From contig NZ_CAMXYY010000023.1 of assembly GCF_947253395.1 (NCBI RefSeq), forward strand, positions 1 through 19,583: 19,583 nucleotides of DNA, written 5' to 3'. The notes beneath the pieces are model-generated. The model saw only the letters and a list, made by a program, of their open reading frames with translations. It did no database searches and had not been told where the DNA came from. Source of the stretch: an uncultured Olegusella sp. (lineage in GTDB: Bacteria; Actinomycetota; Coriobacteriia; Coriobacteriales; Atopobiaceae). A program made the translations under genes and the position numbers. Shown in pieces: positions 14,441 to 19,583 of this stretch (position 1 is its first letter; the number at the start of each line of letters is the position of its first letter).

Positions 14441-15736
14441 TTGAATCCGGTCATTGTCATTCCCTCATATTGGACGGATGCCGATTGGCTGCCCGCCATG
14501 GGCGAAATTGGTAGCTATGATCATGCGACGCATGTTACGAAACCCATGCCTGAGCTCGAGCTTTGTCTTTCCAGTCTCGAGCAAGTGCGTGGTGTGTTGC
14601 GTGTGGTGGTTTTGCTTGTGGCCGATAGGCGTTGCGAGGAAGCAGCGCGCGCACGTGTAGAGAGTATTTGCCGCGCACATGCCCGCTTGAATTTGTTGAT
14701 TGTGGGCAATGCAGAAGCGCGCAGTATTCGCAAAGCGGTGGAACATATCGCACCGCGCATGCGTTCAGACTGCCTGTCGTTGCGCGGTTACGGTGCTATT
14801 CGCAATATGGGATTGGCCGTAGCTGCAGTTTTGGGGCACGATACGGTTGTCTTTTTGGATGACGACGAAGTTGTTCTTGACGAGAATTTCTTGTTGGATG
14901 CGGTTTATGGGCTTGGCAATGCCAATAGGCAGGGTTTGCCAATTTTGGCCAAGACGGGCTATTACCTCACCAAAGATGGCTCCCCTTATGCAGATGAGGG
15001 TCGTACACGTTGGTGCGATAGATACTGGGGTCTGCATCGCGAGTTTAATCAGTGGATGCGTGGCGTGCTCTCGGGTACCCGTATTTCTCGTTCAAATACC
15101 ATTTATGGGGGCTGCTTTTCTGTTGCTGCAGAAGCTTTTACAAAGGTTGCTTTTGATCCCATGATTACCCGTGGGGAAGACCTTGATTACTTGCTGAACC
15201 TGAGGATGTATGGAATGGACGTATGGTTTGACTCACAATGGTGCGTGCGCCATTTGCCGCCCCCCATTCCTTCTCATGCAGCCCTCTTTTTGCAAGATGT
15301 CTATCGTTGGTGTTATGAGGTTGCCAAACTAAAGCGCACTAATGCCACGATAGGCATGCGACAAATCCGCCCTGCTTCACTCATGCCGTATCCCGCACCA
15401 TGGCTTATCGAAGACGAGCTTTATACCCGCATTGCTCGTACCTCATTGCGTCGTGCGATTACGTGTCGGGAACATCTGTCGTATTTCTTTGTGTGGCGCA
15501 AGGGTCTCAAACAAGCACAAGAGTGGGCAAAAAACATATCAGGGCGTTATTTGGAGTTTCAGACGTATTGGCCGCGCGTCATGTCTATGCTTTGGGATGA
15601 TCAGCTTATCGCTCGAAAAATTCTGCAGTCAGGTACCGTACAGTCATTACATCAGAAAATCTCAGACGATACGATGGCAAGTGCTCCGTTGACCTCTCGG
15701 GATTTGCTTCCCAAGATTGAAGAGGAGCAGAGATGA
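14441..15736 (+). CDS. Family 2-like glycosyltransferase
   Basis: A 431-residue predicted nucleotide-sugar-dependent glycosyltransferase with the GT-A fold. Visible parts are VIVIPSYW at 4-11 (first beta strand), the RGYGAIRNMGL nucleotide-site segment at 115-125, the metal-binding VVFLDDDE with D140-D141-D142, and RGEDLDYLLNLRMYGMDVWF at about 244-263, the acceptor-side ED motif of GT2 enzymes. No signal peptide or strong membrane span is seen, so it acts on the cytoplasmic side. Sugar and acceptor cannot be told; the link to a LytS-type kinase suggests a cell-envelope glycan. The start is TTG with AGAGG about 9 nt upstream; no ATG or GTG fits the N-terminal strand better. Its stop overlaps the kinase start (ATGA), implying translational coupling. 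Confidence 0.8.
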   Translation: MNPVIVIPSYWTDADWLPAMGEIGSYDHATHVTKPMPELELCLSSLEQVRGVLRVVVLLVADRRCEEAARARVESICRAHARLNLLIVGNAEARSIRKAVEHIAPRMRSDCLSLRGYGAIRNMGLAVAAVLGHDTVVFLDDDEVVLDENFLLDAVYGLGNANRQGLPILAKTGYYLTKDGSPYADEGRTRWCDRYWGLHREFNQWMRGVLSGTRISRSNTIYGGCFSVAAEAFTKVAFDPMITRGEDLDYLLNLRMYGMDVWFDSQWCVRHLPPPIPSHAALFLQDVYRWCYEVAKLKRTNATIGMRQIRPASLMPYPAPWLIEDELYTRIARTSLRRAITCREHLSYFFVWRKGLKQAQEWAKNISGRYLEFQTYWPRVMSMLWDDQLIARKILQSGTVQSLHQKISDDTMASAPLTSRDLLPKIEEEQR

Positions 15737-17175
15737 GCGAAGCTCACAATAACAAAATAAGTTCGTTGCAGAGCTCTGAATGGCCAGATGTTCCCAGCTG
15801 GTTTAGACGCAATCAAGATATATTGGTACATGGCAGCTTTATCGCGGTGGCTGTGTGTTTGGTTATCTTGCTTGCATGGGGTATCACCGCTGCAAATTTT
15901 GCTGCAACGATGATTGCAGGCGGCGGCTTGGCTGTGGCAATTGTGTTGGTGGGCACCTCAACGGCAATGCCAGATAATCTACGCTCCGAAGCCACCGAGC
16001 GCACCTTGCGTTTGGCGTCCAAGACGCTTAACTATATGAGCGGTGGCCTAACAGCTGAAAATTGCGAGCGAGTCTGTCGCATTTTGCTGCCTGAGACACA
16101 AGCAAATGCGATTTCTATGACCGATACGCGTACGACTTTGGCATATGTCGGAGAGGAACGCGTAGATTTTCCTCTTGATATTCCAGTCTCTGCGCCCACA
16201 CAAGAAGTACTGGTGAGTGGGCATATGCAGACCTATGCTGACATTGATAAAGCCGAATGGGATGCCTTAGATTCTCCCCCAAAACCCCAGGGTATATTGC
16301 CTCATCCCATTGGGGTTATTGTGCCTTTGATTGTGGCAAATCGCACGGTAGGTACTCTTAAGTTCTACTTCCGTCATGGTCGCGATGTTGATCGCACACA
16401 GCTTGCCATTGCGCGCGGTTTTTCGGAATTGCTCTCGATTCAGCTCTATAGCTATGAAATAGACCGTCAAGCAGAACTTACCGCCCGTGCAGAGATTAAA
16501 GCCCTACAGGCGCAAATTAATCCGCATTTTCTCTTTAATACGCTCAATACCATTGCGTCGTTTACACGTGTTGATCCCACTAAAGCACGTAATTTGCTGC
16601 GTGAGTTTTCGTCGTTTTATCGCTATACGCTTGACAGCTCTCGCTCTTTAATACCGCTTTCGTTGGAGCTAGAGCAAACACGACGTTATCTCAAGATTGA
16701 AAAAGCGCGCTTTGGTGCAGATCGTATTATCGAGACAGAACATATAGAAGCAGGTTGCGAAGCTATTCGTATCCCTGGTTTTCTCATTCAGCCCATTGTG
16801 GAAAATTCTGTTCGTCACGCTATGCGTGATGAAGGTCCGCTGCATATTGATGTGCAGGTGGTGCGTGATGGTGATGACGTGATGATTGCCGTTGCAGACG
16901 ATGGTTTGGGCATGGGTGCAGAGGTGGCCGCGCGCTTGTTAGATAGCTCTGACAAAACGGTTACCATTGTTCCTGGTGCCCATGGCCGAGGTGCTGGCGT
17001 TGCTCTTTCCAATGTTGCTGAGCGCATAGAGCGCTTCTTTGGCGTGGGTTCTGGAGTTGAGATTATGAGTCGTGAAGGCGAAGGTACGGTTGTCACTTTG
17101 AGATTGGTTAACGCTGCACCTCATGATGGTGGGGATGTGAGTGATAAGAGCGATACCTTTACTGATGTGATTTAG
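15733..17175 (+). CDS. LytS-type sensor histidine kinase
   Basis: 480 residues. Two closely spaced hydrophobic segments (about 34-52 and 55-77) anchor it in the membrane; the five-span 5TM-LYT sensor of classic LytS is absent. A GAF-like region (about 95-245) follows, then the His_kinase (LytS/YehU) domain with the phospho-acceptor H265 in QINPHFLFNTLN. The ATPase domain has the N-box PIVENSVRHA (N358), DDGLGMG (390-395) and HGRGAGVALSNV (417-428). All catalytic motifs are intact. The start ATG overlaps the stop of the glycosyltransferase by 4 bases. The expected partner, a LytTR response regulator, starts 172 nt downstream with its own apparent regulatory region. The signal is unknown; members of this group respond to cell-envelope state, peptides or small metabolites. 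Confidence 0.92.
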   Translation: MSEAHNNKISSLQSSEWPDVPSWFRRNQDILVHGSFIAVAVCLVILLAWGITAANFAATMIAGGGLAVAIVLVGTSTAMPDNLRSEATERTLRLASKTLNYMSGGLTAENCERVCRILLPETQANAISMTDTRTTLAYVGEERVDFPLDIPVSAPTQEVLVSGHMQTYADIDKAEWDALDSPPKPQGILPHPIGVIVPLIVANRTVGTLKFYFRHGRDVDRTQLAIARGFSELLSIQLYSYEIDRQAELTARAEIKALQAQINPHFLFNTLNTIASFTRVDPTKARNLLREFSSFYRYTLDSSRSLIPLSLELEQTRRYLKIEKARFGADRIIETEHIEAGCEAIRIPGFLIQPIVENSVRHAMRDEGPLHIDVQVVRDGDDVMIAVADDGLGMGAEVAARLLDSSDKTVTIVPGAHGRGAGVALSNVAERIERFFGVGSGVEIMSREGEGTVVTLRLVNAAPHDGGDVSDKSDTFTDVI

Positions 17176-17218
17176 TCTGCGTGATTCTATAGTAATTCAA
17201 ACAGAAAAATGTTCAAAA

Positions 17219-17252
17219 GTGACGTTTTGACGTCGTTGACGTACTATATAAA
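17219..17252 (+). promoter_or_regulatory. Triple TGACGT direct repeat and A+T box ahead of the response regulator
   Basis: TGACGT occurs at 17220-17225, 17228-17233 and 17237-17242, then TATATAAA at 17245-17252. Two of the repeats read TTGACG, a good -35, but spacing to the TATA-like element is too short for a standard promoter. The cluster looks like a direct-repeat binding site overlapping a promoter, possibly autoregulatory for the LytTR regulator. CACAGCTGTG, a 10-bp palindrome, follows at 17261-17270. Confidence 0.45.
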
Positions 17253-17332
17253 GACTCATGCACAGCTGTGGCGCACAAGTTTGCACGGTTTTTAGCATCG
17301 GATTTTTCGCTGCGTCCAGCTATGTCAGATAT

Positions 17333-17350
17333 AGAGAGGATGATTGCATG
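17333..17350 (+). promoter_or_regulatory. Ribosome site fixing the response regulator start
   Basis: AGAGAGGA (17333-17340) lies 7 nt before ATG 17348. The upstream in-frame ATG at 17258 would add 30 residues not seen in receiver domains and has no ribosome site. Confidence 0.8.
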
Positions 17351-18094
17351 CTGAGCGCTTTGATTGTGGACGATGAGGCTCCTGCTCGTTTTGAGCTGCG
17401 TTCCTTGCTAGAGGAGACAGGCAAGATGGGCACCATCTCTGAGGTGTCGAGCGCATGCGAAGCTGTGGCAAGCCTGGTCAAAAGTCGCGAGCATGGGGGA
17501 GAGAATATCGACGTACTTTTTCTCGATATCTCGATGCCCAAGACGACGGGCATGCAGCTTGCTGATGCATTGCATAAGCTCAAAAATCCCCCTGCAATTG
17601 TTTTCGTGACGGCATACAGCGAGTATGCTGTTGAGGCTTTTGGCGTCGATGCTGTTGATTACCTCATGAAGCCTGTTGAGATGGACCGTCTGCGGCAAGC
17701 CATTGCCAAGATTGAAGCTCGCCTTAAGACTGCGGTGGTGCAACCTGCAAATAGCATCAACACCGAACGCATTCCTGTGGAAAAAGGTGGTCATAAGGTC
17801 TTGGTGCCCGTCAATCAGATTCGCTACGTTGAGGCCAAAGACGACTACTCCTGTATTTATACTGATACGGATCGCTATCTATCGACAATCTCGCTGGCCA
17901 AGCTCGAGCAGCGTCTGACCCCTCACGGCTTTTATCGTGTGCATCGTGGCTATATCGTTAACCTTGATTTTGTACAAGATTTTGTCACTATATCGGGTGG
18001 CGTTGTCCAACTGGGCCTCAAGGACGTGGGAGACAAGAAGATCCCCGTGTCTCGCCGCCGTGTAGTTGCTGTTAAAAGGATGCTCGGCCTCTAA
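17348..18094 (+). CDS. LytTR-family response regulator (LytR/AlgR type)
   Basis: A 248-residue cytoplasmic transcription regulator. The receiver domain (1-118) begins LSALIVDDEAP, with the acidic pair D8-D9, phospho-acceptor D60 in VLFLDISMP, T88 in FVTAYSEYA and K108 in DYLMKPVE. The C-terminal LytTR DNA-binding domain (about 140-246) shows IRYVEAKDDYSCIYT, RYLSTISLAKLEQRL and FYRVHRGYIVNLDFV, the hallmark of the family. It almost certainly receives phosphate from the LytS-type kinase encoded just upstream, although a 172-nt gap with possible binding repeats separates them. Three genes follow closely (21-nt gap, 4-nt overlap, 3-nt gap), suggesting one operon. The start at 17348 fits both the ribosome site and the domain boundary. 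Confidence 0.94.
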   Translation: MLSALIVDDEAPARFELRSLLEETGKMGTISEVSSACEAVASLVKSREHGGENIDVLFLDISMPKTTGMQLADALHKLKNPPAIVFVTAYSEYAVEAFGVDAVDYLMKPVEMDRLRQAIAKIEARLKTAVVQPANSINTERIPVEKGGHKVLVPVNQIRYVEAKDDYSCIYTDTDRYLSTISLAKLEQRLTPHGFYRVHRGYIVNLDFVQDFVTISGGVVQLGLKDVGDKKIPVSRRRVVAVKRMLGL

Positions 18095-18115
18095 GCCGAA
18101 GCGGGGGAGCACATA

Positions 18116-18577
18116 ATGCGATATGCCATCATCTCCGATACCCACGGATGGCTTTCAGAGGAACTGCTCAAGCAGCTCCAAGGGGCTGATGTTATTGTTC
18201 ATGCGGGAGATATCTGCTCTCCTTCTGACTACCGCACACTCTTAAATATTGCACCTGTGCACTTGTGTTTGGGCAATAACGATTGGGAAAAATATGGCCC
18301 GTGTGTGCAGAAGCAAGTTCATTTTGAGTCCGAGGGCTTTCGTTGGCAGCTTTGCCATTATGAATATCGCTTAGATTTAGACAGTTGCGATATTGCTGTG
18401 TGCGGGCACACTCATCGTCCCTTTATAGAGCGCGATCAGACAACAGGCACACTGCTTATCAATCCAGGAAGCCCCACTTGGCCGCGCAACGGCTTTCCTT
18501 CTATGGTGCGCTTGATAATCACCAATGGCAAAATCACTGAGGCACGCATTATTAAACTCAGTAAGGAAGATTCATGA
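18116..18577 (+). CDS. Metallophosphoesterase, YfcE/MJ0936 type
   Basis: A 153-residue predicted phosphodiesterase with a binuclear metal centre, cytoplasmic. The metal ligands are all visible in family order: D8-x-H10 in ISDTH, D32 in HAGDI, N55 in CLGNND, H81 in LCHYE, and G97-H98-T99-H100 in CGHTHRPF. NPGS (about 116-119) is the conserved late motif of this small group. YfcE cleaves artificial phosphodiesters; physiological substrates are generally unknown. GGGGGAG lies about 7 nt before the ATG. It follows the response regulator by 21 nt and overlaps the next gene (ATGA), so it is probably co-transcribed. The length is normal and nothing is missing. Confidence 0.92.
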   Translation: MRYAIISDTHGWLSEELLKQLQGADVIVHAGDICSPSDYRTLLNIAPVHLCLGNNDWEKYGPCVQKQVHFESEGFRWQLCHYEYRLDLDSCDIAVCGHTHRPFIERDQTTGTLLINPGSPTWPRNGFPSMVRLIITNGKITEARIIKLSKEDS

Positions 18578-19413
18578 TTAAGCTTGCACTTTCAGATATT
18601 GATGACACGCTTGTTCACTACGGCAGCGGAGCTACGGCAGAGGCAGTTGAAGCGATTCATGCTATGCAAGATGCAGGTTTGCATTTTGCTACGGCAACAG
18701 GTCGTGTGGCCTCGTCAATTCCTAGCTTGCTACGTGGTGATCAGAGAGCAAGCGCAACGACAGTTTGCTGCAATGGTCAGATTGTTTTGCTTGACGGTGA
18801 AGTCATTGCTCGTGAGATTTTGCCGCATGACGCGTTGGTGCGTGTGACTGAGATTTTACGTGACGAGTTTGGCGCAGTGTTGACGTTGTATGAAGAGCAT
18901 GACGTGAGCTATGGCGTTGGCATCTCTGAGGAGGAACGCGCTGCTTGCAGCGACATTTTTTGGCCAGAGACAGGTGTGCGTCCAGCAGTGCCTGACTATG
19001 AAATTGTTAAGGCCAATGTACATATAAAGGGTACACGTGAGCGTATGGCGCGCATTAAAGAAATATTGGTTTCTGAGGTGCCTGAGCTGGACTTTGTCTA
19101 TCCCAACCCCACAGCTCCCCTTATTGATATCTTGCCCCGTGGCACAAACAAAGCAACAGGAGCTGACGTTTTGCGCAAAGCCTTGGGCCTAGACTGGGAC
19201 GAGGTCTGTGCCTTTGGCGATGCAGAAAATGACCTCACGCTGCTTAATGCCGTACCACACTCGGTCGCCATGGCAAATGCTATGCCCGAAGTTGCTCGGA
19301 TGGCTCGCTGGCATATTGGCTTGTCTGCCGAAGATGCGGTAGCAGCTGCTTTGCGTGATATTGCACAAGCATCCAAAACGGGATCCATGCCCAGCTTTAT
19401 GAGCGAGGAGTAG
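18574..19413 (+). CDS. HAD-superfamily phosphatase, Cof type (IIB)
   Basis: A 279-residue Mg-dependent phosphatase of the Cof/YidA-like group, probably acting on small phosphorylated metabolites such as sugar phosphates. Motif I is D8-I-D10-D-T with nucleophile D8 and acid/base D10. Motif II is T42-G-R in ATATGR. The C2B cap spans roughly 80-185. Motif III is K193 in RGTNKATGADVL and motif IV is GDAEND with D216, N219 and D220. All are intact. Its ATG overlaps the phosphoesterase stop by 4 nt and a DeoR-type repressor begins 3 nt after its stop, so translation is likely coupled. DeoR regulators often bind sugar phosphates, which would fit a phosphatase partner, but the specific substrate is inference. 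Confidence 0.93.
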   Translation: MIKLALSDIDDTLVHYGSGATAEAVEAIHAMQDAGLHFATATGRVASSIPSLLRGDQRASATTVCCNGQIVLLDGEVIAREILPHDALVRVTEILRDEFGAVLTLYEEHDVSYGVGISEEERAACSDIFWPETGVRPAVPDYEIVKANVHIKGTRERMARIKEILVSEVPELDFVYPNPTAPLIDILPRGTNKATGADVLRKALGLDWDEVCAFGDAENDLTLLNAVPHSVAMANAMPEVARMARWHIGLSAEDAVAAALRDIAQASKTGSMPSFMSEE

Positions 19414-19416
19414 GTC

Positions 19417-19583
19417 ATGCTAAAACCAGAGCGTCAAAATGCAATTGTCACCCTTGTGACCAAGATGGATTTTGCCTCGGTAAAGCAAATTTCGGAACAA
19501 CTCGATGTGTCCGAGATGACCATCCGTCGCGATCTTGAGGAACTGGCTGAGGTTGGGCGCTTAACGCGCGTGCATGGTGGTGC
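19417..19583 (+). CDS. DeoR-family transcriptional regulator, N-terminal part
   Basis: Only the first 55 codons are in the window; the gene runs off the right edge. They give the complete DeoR-type helix-turn-helix: ERQNAIVTLV, then VKQISEQLDVSEMTIRRDLEELAEVGRLTRVHGGA, where the recognition helix has the near-invariant MTIRRDL and the wing ends VHGGA. The missing part would be the sugar-phosphate-sensing domain. The start ATG at 19417 lies 3 nt after the preceding stop, with GAGGAG just ahead. It probably controls a sugar or nucleoside pathway downstream, or its own operon. Confidence 0.9.
   Translation, partial: MLKPERQNAIVTLVTKMDFASVKQISEQLDVSEMTIRRDLEELAEVGRLTRVHGG

Noticed and set aside
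17258..17347. 30-residue N-terminal extension of the response regulator from an upstream ATG
   Set aside because: It has no ribosome site, the receiver domain starts at the ATG at 17348, and that ATG has AGAGAGGA at ideal spacing.

Overview
The window reads as a chromosomal segment of a host-associated anaerobic actinobacterium of the class Coriobacteriia, most likely Atopobiaceae (Atopobium/Lancefieldella/Olsenella type). This is inferred from moderate G+C, the one-subunit pyruvate:ferredoxin oxidoreductase, the carbamate kinase, strong GGAG-type ribosome sites and general protein character. No 16S gene or other definitive marker is present, so the assignment is provisional.

Layout. Positions 1-415 hold no convincing gene. 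They carry a cluster of direct and inverted repeats, followed by the terminator of a minus-strand tRNA-Ser(GCU) gene (416-506). Upstream of that tRNA on the same strand is glutamyl-Q tRNA(Asp) synthetase (gluQ, 564-1613, minus). A divergent carbamate kinase (arcC, 1894-2859) ends at a textbook terminator, and a GNAT acetyltransferase (2952-3599, minus) converges on it. Next come two consecutive, relatively A+T-rich genes for zinc-ribbon membrane proteins of unknown function (3829-4503 and 4613-6340). The second carries a Ca-binding-like DxNxDGxxD loop in its predicted extracytoplasmic part. purH (6542-8161), with a strong terminator, is followed by a 35-bp tandem repeat and a conserved-looking 202-aa protein that faintly resembles fold-type IV PLP enzymes (8334-8942). 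A 358-bp gap with three dyad symmetries and a possible 14-codon leader ORF precedes nifJ (9301-12834), which also ends in a strong terminator.

From 13084 onward all genes are on the plus strand: an MFS/UMF1-type transporter, a TTG-started family 2 glycosyltransferase translationally coupled (ATGA) to a LytS-type histidine kinase, then after a 172-nt gap a LytTR response regulator, a YfcE-type phosphodiesterase, a Cof-type HAD phosphatase and the start of a DeoR-family repressor cut by the window edge. The last four are packed tightly enough to be one operon.

Functionally the window is mostly housekeeping: purine synthesis, pyruvate oxidation to acetyl-CoA, carbamoyl-phosphate/ATP turnover and tRNA modification. 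The parts that standard annotation does not explain are the zinc-ribbon pair, the glycosyltransferase-kinase coupling, the two repeat clusters and the structured nifJ leader. I saw no CRISPR array, insertion sequence, prophage or complete defence system.
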